In this document: positions 17,325-24,857 of the stretch, piece by piece | How the letters are laid out: each line of letters opens with the position of its first letter | Numbering within the stretch: position 1 is the stretch's first letter | Assembly (NCBI GenBank): GCA_036386415.1 | Contig: DASVVT010000039.1 | Location: 1 to 35,831 of the forward strand | Direction of reading: 5' to 3' | DNA length: 35,831 nt | Source: DASVVT01 sp036386415 | GTDB taxonomy: Bacteria; Acidobacteriota; Blastocatellia; Pyrinomonadales; Pyrinomonadaceae | Notes under the pieces: model-generated | The model's input: the letters and a program-made list of their open reading frames with translations, nothing else | What the model was told of the DNA's origin: nothing | Databases searched by the model: none | Translations under genes and position numbers: made by a program

Positions 17325-18316
17325 GCGTGATGAGCAAGAAGTGCGCAGCGTGCCGCTCCGTAAAGCGCCGCCTTGTCGTCCAGAATGACGTGAACTGGAA
17401 TTTCGGCGTTGAATGAGGAGAATCTTCCCTTGTCTGTAAAGGCGCGCATGAATGTGCCGTCCTTGATCTTCTCAAGAATCTTCGGAGCGATTCCGCCGCC
17501 GACGTAGAGACCGCCCGTCGCCACCATCAGCAGCGCCAGGTTTCCGGCCATCGCTCCGTAGATGCTCACGAACATATCGAGCGCCTTGACGGCCAGCTCA
17601 GACTTACCTGCCAGAGCCGCCTTTGAGACAGCCGCCGCATCATCCCCGCCCTCGATCTCTGCGGCGAGCCAATCCGGCTCCGGAGCATATTGATGCAGAC
17701 GCAGGAAGCAGTAGATGTCGTACAGCCCCGGCCCTGAGATCACGCGCTCGTAGCTCACGTGCCCGCCATATTTTTCTGCAAGGTAGTTGAGCAGGTCTAC
17801 CTCCATCACGCCGCGCGGCGCGAAATCTATGTGGCCGCCTTCCGAGGGCGAGGGATGATGGTGGCCTTCTTGCTGAATGATCCCGGCCATGCCGAGCCCC
17901 GTTCCGGCGGCGATCAGAGCACGGTTGCCGCCCGACCTCTGCTTCCCGCGATTGAGCCTATAAAGTTGTTCCGGCTTGAGCGCTTCGATGCCATGAGCCG
18001 TGGCTTCCAGGTCGTTAATCAAGCCGACTCGCTCGATGCCGAGCACTTCTACCAGCGCTCGTGCGCTTACATCCCAGGCGAGGTTCGGCGTTTGAACCTG
18101 TCCGTCTATGACAGGCCCTGCGATGCCGAAGCAGGCGTGCGTGATCGAGGGTCTACGCTGCTCGACGATAAACTCTTTGAGGATCGCTTCCAGCGAATCG
18201 TACTTGGCGCTGTGATAGGTGCGTTCTGAAACCAGCGCGACCGGTGCGCCCTCGCCACCAGCTTCAATGAGCGCGATGTTGGTTTTCGTTCCACCGATGT
18301 CTCCGGCAAGAATCAT
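17321..18316 (-). CDS. glk: Glucokinase
   Basis: A 331-residue ATP-dependent glucokinase (bacterial Glk family of the ASKHA fold) that converts glucose to glucose-6-phosphate. The N-terminus has the phosphate-binding DIGGTKTNIAL. ACFGIAGPV and LINDLEATAHG follow, where Asp in INDLEA is the catalytic base. Then come GTGLGMAG and the SEGGHIDFAPR segment that is characteristic of Glk. C-terminal GGLYVGGGIAPKIL binds nucleotide. ATG at 18316, 45 bases after the opcA stop. It supplies substrate for the Zwf encoded two genes upstream. Confidence 0.94.
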   Translation of the reverse strand: MILAGDIGGTKTNIALIEAGGEGAPVALVSERTYHSAKYDSLEAILKEFIVEQRRPSITHACFGIAGPVIDGQVQTPNLAWDVSARALVEVLGIERVGLINDLEATAHGIEALKPEQLYRLNRGKQRSGGNRALIAAGTGLGMAGIIQQEGHHHPSPSEGGHIDFAPRGVMEVDLLNYLAEKYGGHVSYERVISGPGLYDIYCFLRLHQYAPEPDWLAAEIEGGDDAAAVSKAALAGKSELAVKALDMFVSIYGAMAGNLALLMVATGGLYVGGGIAPKILEKIKDGTFMRAFTDKGRFSSFNAEIPVHVILDDKAALYGAARCALLAHHA

Positions 18317-18361
18317 CTCGTGTGGGATATGCCTCTGGATAAGATTTTTCGGTCTAACGGT

Positions 18362-19552
18362 TCACTTCCTGGCCGCCATCGCTTCGATCAAGCGTGCGCT
18401 GACGGCGACGGCTTCCTCATAGATCATATCTCTTGTGAGGAAGGCCAGCTCGCGGCCAAGCCGCTCCCCTTCGGTGCGCGCTTCGTAGCTCAAGACGCGA
18501 CCCGCCGTGCGCTGCCCGCCGATAATAGCCTCCGTTTGCAGCCTTGTCCGTTCGGGGCTGAGCGCCACGTAAAATTCCGCGCCGCTGCTCTGCGCAGAGA
18601 GCTTGAGCGAGGCCAACATGCCGTCACAATCTTCCCTGTCCGTGGTCACGCAGAACTGCAAGTTGATCGTCCCTTGGCTCCCGCTTAAAGTGAAGCGCGC
18701 GGCGCAGCCTTCAGTTTCCTCCGGCGCGTCGGCAGATACGACCTGCCAGCCCAATCTGGACGCGAGCCATCCTATAACCAGCAACGCTTTCGGGGCAATC
18801 TCTTCGCGCGCCACATCCGGCGGATCATACTCGATCAGGACGTGGTCGATTCGATCAAGCTGGGCTCGATAATCCGGCACATCCCAGAAGCTGGCGAGGA
18901 GCGTGCGCCAGGATGTGAGCCGCCCCCAGTTCAGATCGCTGACGCGCATATCTGCCGAGCGCTCGCGCAGTATTTGTGCCAGTCGCAACAGGTCGTCCTG
19001 CGGGTGGTCGAAGGCGGCTGAATCGATCACCACCCGGTCTGCCATCGCCGCCAGACGGTTAAACAATCTGTCCTCGTAGTGAGGAATGTCCTTCCACCAG
19101 AGGAAGACCGGCACGTCCGGGACGAGCAGGGGCAGCGCTGCGCTCGCGGCGGTCGAGACCGCCTGGCCGCCTGCCTCGATGGTCACCTGCTCGCCGCAGA
19201 CCTGTCTCCTGTTTCCGCTCAAAAGGCGGCAGCGCGTCGAGACAAAGGCATTGAGACTCGCCTCAGACGCTTGCGCGTCTGCGACGAGCACGATCATACG
19301 ACCCGGATGCTGCTGGCTGACTTCCTTCAGCAGCTCTTCGAGACGAGCACGGTCATCCTGTTTAGTCGTATAGACGATCAGGTTCAACGCACAGGCGCGC
19401 GCCACGCCCGCCGCTCCTCCTCCTGCTTCACTCGAAGCGGCGTCGCCTGTCTCGCCCGCCTCAATCCACATAGAGGCCAGCTCCTTCTCGATCCTTTCCA
19501 CATCAATACCCTTCGCAGTCGAAACCGGAACGGCATTGCCTTCTGTCAGCAT
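18362..19552 (-). CDS. opcA: Glucose-6-phosphate dehydrogenase assembly protein OpcA
   Basis: A 396-residue OpcA-family protein. In cyanobacteria and actinobacteria OpcA aids assembly and redox activation of glucose-6-phosphate dehydrogenase. Recognisable blocks are LNLIVYTTK, the long middle region LPLLVPDVPVFLWWKDIP, and the C-terminal domain. It sits directly downstream of zwf, as in those groups, which supports the call. The ATG at 19552 has no good ribosome site: the sequence just upstream belongs to a dispersed palindromic element, so its natural leader may have been displaced. Confidence 0.88.
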   Translation of the reverse strand: MLTEGNAVPVSTAKGIDVERIEKELASMWIEAGETGDAASSEAGGGAAGVARACALNLIVYTTKQDDRARLEELLKEVSQQHPGRMIVLVADAQASEASLNAFVSTRCRLLSGNRRQVCGEQVTIEAGGQAVSTAASAALPLLVPDVPVFLWWKDIPHYEDRLFNRLAAMADRVVIDSAAFDHPQDDLLRLAQILRERSADMRVSDLNWGRLTSWRTLLASFWDVPDYRAQLDRIDHVLIEYDPPDVAREEIAPKALLVIGWLASRLGWQVVSADAPEETEGCAARFTLSGSQGTINLQFCVTTDREDCDGMLASLKLSAQSSGAEFYVALSPERTRLQTEAIIGGQRTAGRVLSYEARTEGERLGRELAFLTRDMIYEEAVAVSARLIEAMAARK

Positions 19553-19560
19553 GATTTATG

Positions 19561-19696
19561 AGTAGACAGTAGACAGTAGAAAGAAAAGCAGAGCGCTATG
19601 CATTGCTGACTACTATGATTAAGAGGTTCACTACGAGAACGCGTCAACCGCCTTTCTTTTCTACTGGCTACTGGCTACTGGCTACTGTCTACTGTC
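19561..19696. repeat. Palindromic intergenic repeat, 'AGTAGACAGT' family
   Basis: The left end holds AGTAGACAGT repeated (19561-19589, running into AAAGAAAAG). The right end (19652-19696) has the complementary CTTTCTTTTCTACTGGCTAC followed by several CTACTGG/CTACTGT copies. The whole zwf-opcA gap of about 147 bp is this element: it begins next to the opcA start and ends just before the zwf stop codon. It is a MITE-like or variable short-repeat palindrome inserted within the operon. Confidence 0.7.
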
Positions 19697-19699
19697 CTT

Positions 19700-21250
19700 T
19701 CATGGTTTTCGCCAGCGTCTACCCTGGCTTTCAATCAGCTCGTGGGCGGCTTGCGGCCCCCACGTTCCGGCCTCGTAGTTGGGGAATTGTACACGGTCTT
19801 TAGTTGCAGCCCACGTATCCAGAATTGGCATGACGATCTCCCAGCCGCGCTCAACCATATCATTACGCGCATAGAGCGTCGGATCGCCCAGAATGCAGTC
19901 GAGCAGGAGTCGCTCGTAGGCTTCGGCCAACTGGACGCCGAAAGATGAGCCGTAACGAAAGTCCATGTTCACGTCGCGTACGTGCGTGATCTGCCCCGGA
20001 ACCTTGGCGGCGAAGCGAAGCGTGATCCCTTCGTCGGGCTGGATGCGTATAATCAACTGGTTCGGCGTCACCATCTCCATGACTTCAGCGCCGAAGAGCT
20101 GGTGAGGCGCTGACTTGAACTGAATCGCAATCTCAGTCACGCGCTTTGGAAGGCGCTTACCGGAGCGTATGTAGAAGGGAACGTTCGCCCAACGCCAGTT
20201 ATCGAAATACATCACAAGCGAGGCGAAGGTCTCGGTCACGGAATCAGGCGCAACATCCGGCTCCTCTCGATAACCGGGCACAGGTTGGCCGTCAATGGAG
20301 CCCTTCCCGTACTGTCCGCGCACGCATTCCCGACGCACGCGTTCCTCTGTAAACACGCGCGCGGCCATCATCGCTTTGATCTTTTCGTCACGCACGGGTT
20401 CCGAAGCCAGGCTCGCGGGCGGCTCCATGGCGACCAGCGCGAGCACCTGAAAGACATGGTTCTGGATCATGTCGCGCACCACGCCCGCGCTGTCGTAATA
20501 GCCGCCGCGCCCCTCTACGCCGACCTTCTCGGCGTTCGTCACCTGCACGTGATCTATATACTGTCGATTCCACAGCGGCTCGAAGATGCCGTTGGCGAAA
20601 CGAAAGACGAGCAGGTTCTGCACAGTCTCTTTGCCTAGGTAATGGTCGATGCGATAAATCTGCGACTCGTTCAAATACTGGTGAATCTGCCGGTTAAGCT
20701 GCCGCGCGCTCTCAAGATCACTGCCGAAAGGTTTTTCAATGATGACGCGCACCCAGGAGTTTGCGTCTCGCGGCTTCGTCAGCCCTCTCTCCCCGAGCTG
20801 CTTAACCGTTTCGGCAAAGAACCTGGGCGCGACCGAAAGGTAGAAGAGACGGTTGCCATGTGTGGCGCGCTCACGGTCTACGCACTCCAGGAGTTCCGCC
20901 AGTTTCGCGTAATCGTCTGGGTTGTTGATGTCTGCCGTCAGGTAAGAGAGACCTTCGGCAAAGGAGTTCCAGACCTCTTCGTCAACCTGCCGGGCTTCGG
21001 AGAACTGCTCGACAGCCTCCTTCATGCGAGCGCGGAATTCAGTTGTGTCCATCTCCGTGCGCGCCAGTCCGACGATAGCAAACTCAGCGGGGAGCAAGCG
21101 CTCCTGCACCAGGCGGTAGAGCGCCGGAACGAGTTTACGTTTCGTCAGATCGCCCGAAGCCCCGAAGATGACGACCGTGCAGGGCTCTGCCGTCCGCTCA
21201 AGCCTGATGCCCGCGCGCAAAGGGTTTTCCAGAACGGTTGCTGATTCCAT
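19700..21250 (-). CDS. zwf: Glucose-6-phosphate 1-dehydrogenase
   Basis: A 516-residue NADP/NAD-dependent dehydrogenase making 6-phosphogluconolactone. The cofactor site reads VVIFGASGDLTKRKL (residues 26-40), the substrate site IYRIDHYLGKETVQN carries the catalytic His of the family, and FEPLWNRQYIDHVQ follows. Length is normal. I chose the ATG at 21250; a TTG two codons earlier is possible. Upstream lies the pgi gene with an 82-base gap made largely of a palindromic repeat, and downstream lies its assembly factor gene opcA. No 6-phosphogluconate dehydrogenase (gnd) is seen in this cluster. Confidence 0.96.
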   Translation of the reverse strand: MESATVLENPLRAGIRLERTAEPCTVVIFGASGDLTKRKLVPALYRLVQERLLPAEFAIVGLARTEMDTTEFRARMKEAVEQFSEARQVDEEVWNSFAEGLSYLTADINNPDDYAKLAELLECVDRERATHGNRLFYLSVAPRFFAETVKQLGERGLTKPRDANSWVRVIIEKPFGSDLESARQLNRQIHQYLNESQIYRIDHYLGKETVQNLLVFRFANGIFEPLWNRQYIDHVQVTNAEKVGVEGRGGYYDSAGVVRDMIQNHVFQVLALVAMEPPASLASEPVRDEKIKAMMAARVFTEERVRRECVRGQYGKGSIDGQPVPGYREEPDVAPDSVTETFASLVMYFDNWRWANVPFYIRSGKRLPKRVTEIAIQFKSAPHQLFGAEVMEMVTPNQLIIRIQPDEGITLRFAAKVPGQITHVRDVNMDFRYGSSFGVQLAEAYERLLLDCILGDPTLYARNDMVERGWEIVMPILDTWAATKDRVQFPNYEAGTWGPQAAHELIESQGRRWRKP

Positions 21251-21258
21251 AGTCAACT

Positions 21259-21346
21259 AAATGATGAATGCGGAATAATGAATTAAAAACCGAAAGCAAA
21301 AGGTGAATGGTTTTTCTTTTCATTCCGCATTCCTAATTCATCATTT
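21259..21346. repeat. Palindromic repeat, 'AAATGATGAATGCGGAAT' family, overlapping the pgi stop
   Basis: The left arm starts AAATGATGAATGCGGAAT (21259). The right arm is its rearranged complement, ending ATTCATCATTT at 21346. The right arm runs into pgi: the last codons (for QMMN) and the TAG stop at 21333 are made of repeat sequence. The element fills the pgi-zwf gap. Confidence 0.65.
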
Positions 21347-23090
21347 GCTTTGTCATCTCGTTCAGCCGTTTGAGTCCGGCGAGCGCGTCCCGTCCCAGAT
21401 CAACGCGGATCGTGCGCCTGCCCCTGGATGAGAGCGAGTGGAAATCGCCTAGCGCCTGCGCCTGCTTGAGCACGCCGAAGGTATAGGGCTGCCCCGGAAT
21501 TGGCAGGTCAACTCGATCAGGCGCGGTCACCTGTATGAACACCCCTGTGTCGGGGCCGCCTTTGTGCAACTGCCCCGTAGAGTGTAGGAAGCGCGGCCCG
21601 TAACCGGTCGTCGTCGCGCAACGCGTCGCGTCGCGCAGGCGCGTGCGAATCGCTTGAATCAATGCTTCGTGTTCGGGCGTCTCTTCGATGTAGTCGAGCA
21701 GCGCGATGTAATCGCCTGAGCCTGCCCGCTCCAAGTGGGCGCGGAGAGCGTCCGGAACGGATGACGCGGGGGACGCAGCGCGCGTCCTCTCATCAGCATA
21801 CACGCTTAACGTGCCGTCTGTGACGAGAAGGGTTTGCTCCTCCAAATCGCCCTCTTTGACGAAACCGGCCAGCAGCGCATTGGTCGCATCCTTAGACTCC
21901 TGCACGTTGGGCTGGTCGAACGGGTTGATGCCGAGCCGATAGCCCGCAAAGGCGGTCGCAATCTCCCACAGGAAGAACTCTTCTCCCAGATCGTAGATGT
22001 CCGCGAGGGTGCGATAGACGACCACTTGCCCAGCCGCTTCGAGCGCTTTCAGCCCTCTTTCCATCTCGCCCGTGGGCTCCCCGACTGCCAGCGAGACGAA
22101 CAGGCGGTCTTCACCATAAACGGATGGTGTGCCAAGAGGTTCGCCTGTCACAGGCACGATGCCTTTACCCTCCTTGCCCGTACTTTCGGCGACGAGTTGT
22201 TCGATCCATAATCCGAGCGCCTCGAGACGCGGGTCTGTGATGATCGTCAGCTTGTCGCGCCCGGCACGCGCACACTCGCCTATGATCGCGCCGAGCCGCG
22301 CGCCAGGGTTATCCGCCGCCGGAACTCCGATTGCGCAAGCCCGGACGACACGCTTGGCGCGTTCGAGCATTTTCCTGAAGTCGAGCCCCATCAGCGCCGC
22401 CGGAACCATGCCGAAATAGGAGAGTGCGGAATAGCGCCCGCCGATGTCCGGCGGATTCAGAAAGATGCGCTGGAACTTATCACCGGTCGCCATCTTCAAC
22501 ATCAACGTGCCGGGGTCTGTAATGGCAATAAAATTCTGGCCGGGGTTGGGCTGGCGCTGGCTCACCTGATCGTACCAGTATTTGTAGAAGGAGAGCGGCT
22601 CAATAGTCGTGCCGGACTTCGACGCGATGATGAAGAGGCAGCGCGTCACGTCTATCTGATCCGCGAACATCTTAAGGGTGTCGGGGTCTGTCGAGTCCAG
22701 CACCAGCAGCTCCGGGTAACCCTCTTGAGGCCCGAACGTGCGCCGCAGGACTTCCGGACAGAGAGACGATCCGCCCATGCCGCAGAGCATGACGTGTTTA
22801 AACCTGCCCGCGCTGCGAAGCCGCTCCGCGAAAGCCGCCAGCTCATCCTCTACGCCGATCATCGTATCGACGATAGTCAACCAACCGAGCGCATTCCTGA
22901 TGATCTGCTGGCTCTTCTCATCCTCTTTCCAGAGTGCAGCATCTTTGCGCCAGATGCGCCCCAGGACATCTCCCTTGTCTGCCTCTTCAATAGCCGCGCT
23001 CACGGCATATGCATACTTGCCGAGCGAAGCCGTGAGACGTTGATGGATGCCGGAGTTGGAAGCGTCGCTCTGTGCTTCAATAGATTCCAT
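21333..23090 (-). CDS. pgi: Glucose-6-phosphate isomerase of the transaldolase-fused type, here stand-alone
   Basis: A 585-residue isomerase interconverting glucose-6-phosphate and fructose-6-phosphate. The sugar-isomerase motifs are visible: MLCGMGGSSLCPEVL, IIASKSGTTIEPL and the region ending LHKGGPDTG. The overall type, including GKEGKGIVPVTGEPLG, is that of the C-terminal half of the bifunctional transaldolase/phosphoglucose isomerase. I place the start at ATG 23090 because a strong GGAGGA ribosome site sits 8 bases upstream; the longer open frame up to 23192 translates to unrelated sequence, since that DNA encodes the transaldolase-like remnant in another frame. It heads the pgi-zwf-opcA-glk-pgl operon. 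Its stop lies in a dispersed repeat. Confidence 0.9.
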   Translation of the reverse strand: MESIEAQSDASNSGIHQRLTASLGKYAYAVSAAIEEADKGDVLGRIWRKDAALWKEDEKSQQIIRNALGWLTIVDTMIGVEDELAAFAERLRSAGRFKHVMLCGMGGSSLCPEVLRRTFGPQEGYPELLVLDSTDPDTLKMFADQIDVTRCLFIIASKSGTTIEPLSFYKYWYDQVSQRQPNPGQNFIAITDPGTLMLKMATGDKFQRIFLNPPDIGGRYSALSYFGMVPAALMGLDFRKMLERAKRVVRACAIGVPAADNPGARLGAIIGECARAGRDKLTIITDPRLEALGLWIEQLVAESTGKEGKGIVPVTGEPLGTPSVYGEDRLFVSLAVGEPTGEMERGLKALEAAGQVVVYRTLADIYDLGEEFFLWEIATAFAGYRLGINPFDQPNVQESKDATNALLAGFVKEGDLEEQTLLVTDGTLSVYADERTRAASPASSVPDALRAHLERAGSGDYIALLDYIEETPEHEALIQAIRTRLRDATRCATTTGYGPRFLHSTGQLHKGGPDTGVFIQVTAPDRVDLPIPGQPYTFGVLKQAQALGDFHSLSSRGRRTIRVDLGRDALAGLKRLNEMTKQMMN

Positions 23091-23208
23091 ACGGATCGTC
23101 CTCCGCGATCTTTCTCGGCAGGTCGCCCCAATCCAGCATGACGCGGCGTATCTCTTCGTACCCGATTGACTGACCTGGCCGTATCGCTTCAACCAGCGGA
23201 TTGCTCAT
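23077..23208 (-). pseudogene. N-terminal remnant of transaldolase (43 codons)
   Basis: A 43-codon ORF beginning MSNPLVEAIRPGQSI and continuing YEEIRRVMLDWGDLPRKIAE before ending shortly after DDPYG. This pattern follows the start of transaldolases, which typically read NPL..L..GQSIW.D.IRR..L.SGEL..LI.EDG. The normal continuation (VTSNPTIF and the catalytic barrel) is absent. The ORF has an AGGA ribosome site, and its end overlaps the pgi start by 14 bases, so it may still be translated as a leader. Since this Pgi type is normally fused behind transaldolase, I read it as the scar of an internal deletion. It could alternatively be a functional short leader peptide. Confidence 0.7.
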
Positions 23209-23243
23209 AGTCCTGCCACATATTTGCAAAGTTCAGTCACCAG

Positions 23244-23272
23244 CAATTAGCACTAACTCGACTAATGTGCAA
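23244..23272 (-). promoter_or_regulatory. Candidate promoter of the pgi-zwf-opcA-glk-pgl operon
   Basis: On the minus strand TTGCAC (23272-23267) and TAATTG (23249-23244) are 17 bases apart and lie about 36 bases before the ATG of the transaldolase-like leader. The -10 element is weak. Confidence 0.3.
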
Positions 23273-23371
23273 CCCTTCAGCCATGATTGTGAAGGAGATG
23301 CAGGTCGCATAATCTGGTTGCGAGCGACCAGTCGGACACTACCGCCCGACCGTGCTCTGACGTGGACGCTA

Positions 23372-23602
23372 GACGCCAGGAGCGCACTCACCCGTTGGTC
23401 ACTGCAATGGGCATAAAAGAGAGCTTAAAAACCTGTCCTGCTATTAGTTGGGGCATTTGACATTTTGAGAAAAATGGCTATCCTTGGCAAGGAGTATTTT
23501 ATAGGAGTACGCGGTCGAGGGCACAAGCCTTGGCCGTCTCCCAACGCATATAAAACCCCGCCCGTTGGGTGCTCATCAAAGCTCCCTCACGCTCCTGGCG
23601 TC
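23372..23602. other. Intergenic segment bounded by a 13-bp inverted repeat
   Basis: GACGCCAGGAGCG at 23372-23384 is exactly complementary to CGCTCCTGGCGTC at 23590-23602. The 231-bp segment makes up much of the 510-base gap between the pgi operon and the TonB-like gene; its inner ends also share CCCGTTGG words. It may be a decayed palindromic or mobile element. No protein with a credible start is seen in the gap. Confidence 0.4.
23457..23484 (+). promoter_or_regulatory. Candidate sigma-70-type promoter toward the TonB-like gene
   Basis: A perfect TTGACA (23457-23462) and a TATCCT (23479-23484) are spaced by 16 bases on the plus strand. The start codon of the next gene is about 235 bases downstream, so a long leader would result. 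Confidence 0.35.
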
Positions 23603-23719
23603 GAGTTCTCAAGCAAAGTCATTCGTATCTCGGCAGCAACAGGTTTGATGCCGGGCCATGCTTAACCCTCGCGTCCCACTCAAAGAGTGTACGTACGCTT
23701 TAACCTTGGAGAATTTTCA

Positions 23720-24556
23720 GTGAATAAGTGTCGAAACCTCCTCGTCGCCTCTCTGTTCGTGCTCGTCCTCGCGCCCTTCACGCTGGCGCAGGATCAGAGC
23801 ACCTTCAGCTACACTGTCGAGAAAGTCTATTCCAGAGATGAAGTGACGAAACCCGCCGTCATCATCTCCAACCCGAAGCCGAATTACAGAATGGATCAAG
23901 GCTCAAACGACGTCGATGGAGTGGTCGAGCTGAGCATGACCCTCTCTTCATCCGGCAGGGTCGAGAACATACGCATCGTCCACGGACTCTCGCTCGGACA
24001 AAACAATGCCTCCATCCGTGCCGCACGCCAGATCAAGTTCATGCCCGCAGTCTTGGATGGCATGCCAGTCTCCCAGACGCATGTCCAGGAGTACACCTTT
24101 CAAGCGCAACTTCTACAGGAGGGCTCGACCTATGAGCTACGGGGCGTGACCAGAATTTACGTTGACGCCGAAGGAAACAGGGAAGAGCAGGCCAACATCA
24201 TCGGAGAGATTCTCGAACAGCTCCCCAACCTAAAGATCGTCGATACGGCGAGCGAATCAGAAGTCGTGCTCTCATTCAAGACTTCAGAGCGCAAGGGCAA
24301 GGAGACAATGGAGCAACCGAAGTATCCTTTTGGCCCGCCAAAGGAGCCCTTTGAAAAACCCAAAGGCTCTTACGACGTACCGATTGACTTTGTGCTCGGC
24401 GAAGGTAAGGTTATCAAGCGCAACTCTGACACCCGGCAAACGCTCTTGATGAGTTTTGAAGACAAGCGAAATAACCCTCTCGAACGAAGACCGAGCACAA
24501 ACTTCGCGCGAGCCTTCATCAAAGCTTATAAGCAGGCCAACGGGCTAGAAGATTAA
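23720..24556 (+). CDS. Exported protein with TonB-C-terminal-like domain
   Basis: A 278-residue exported protein. The signal peptide (about residues 1-24, NLLVASLFVLVLAPFTLAQ) is followed by a domain at about 45-125 that looks like the TonB C-terminal fold: DGVVELSMTLSSSGRVENIR, then a helix AARQIKFMPA and the strand HVQEYTF. Unlike an energy transducer it has no membrane anchor kept after processing and no Pro-rich spacer, so it is more likely a periplasmic scaffold. The C-terminal half has a segment with Pro/Lys-rich PFGPPKEPFEKPKGS and no recognised domain. GTG at 23720 is preferred because GGAG lies 8 bases before it. Confidence 0.75.
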   Translation: MNKCRNLLVASLFVLVLAPFTLAQDQSTFSYTVEKVYSRDEVTKPAVIISNPKPNYRMDQGSNDVDGVVELSMTLSSSGRVENIRIVHGLSLGQNNASIRAARQIKFMPAVLDGMPVSQTHVQEYTFQAQLLQEGSTYELRGVTRIYVDAEGNREEQANIIGEILEQLPNLKIVDTASESEVVLSFKTSERKGKETMEQPKYPFGPPKEPFEKPKGSYDVPIDFVLGEGKVIKRNSDTRQTLLMSFEDKRNNPLERRPSTNFARAFIKAYKQANGLED

Positions 24557-24583
24557 TGAAGTTGAAGGCGCACTTGTCTGGTA

Positions 24584-24697
24584 CTACTGGAACCACTCCC
24601 AGCAGACCTTTTTTTGATTGGCATGATTATCTCCTTCAGGTTTGCAGCCGATCACCAACAGCAGCAGCAGCCAGGATTTGGTGGCAGATAATATCAT
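24584..24697 (-). CDS. Candidate 37-residue lipoprotein
   Basis: A short ORF encoding a basic start, a run of leucines and a lipobox (WLLLLLVIGC, Cys18) followed by a short polar tail with two aromatic residues (VCWEWFQ). AAGGTG lies 6 bases before the ATG, so translation is plausible. Small lipoproteins of this size exist (entericidin-like), but there is no sequence match that I recognise. The same 130 bases also hold two other tiny ORFs with ribosome-site-like words, so this is uncertain. It occupies the gap between the genes at 24556 and 24858. Confidence 0.35.
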   Translation of the reverse strand: MILSATKSWLLLLLVIGCKPEGDNHANQKKVCWEWFQ

Positions 24698-24857
24698 CAC
24701 CGACACCTTGAACAAGAAGGTTTTTGATTGATCTGTCTTTCATGATTCTTCACCTTTAAGCGGCTTGCAAGAATTAGAAACAGTCTCATAAATACCCAAA
24801 AAGGTGCGACGGCGAACCTTCTCGACAACTAACTTTAATCTAAGGTATTTTCCTTCA

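Noticed and set aside
23090..23192. Longer start for pgi
   Set aside because: The extra residues come from DNA that encodes the transaldolase-like peptide in another frame, and a strong ribosome site precedes the ATG at 23090.
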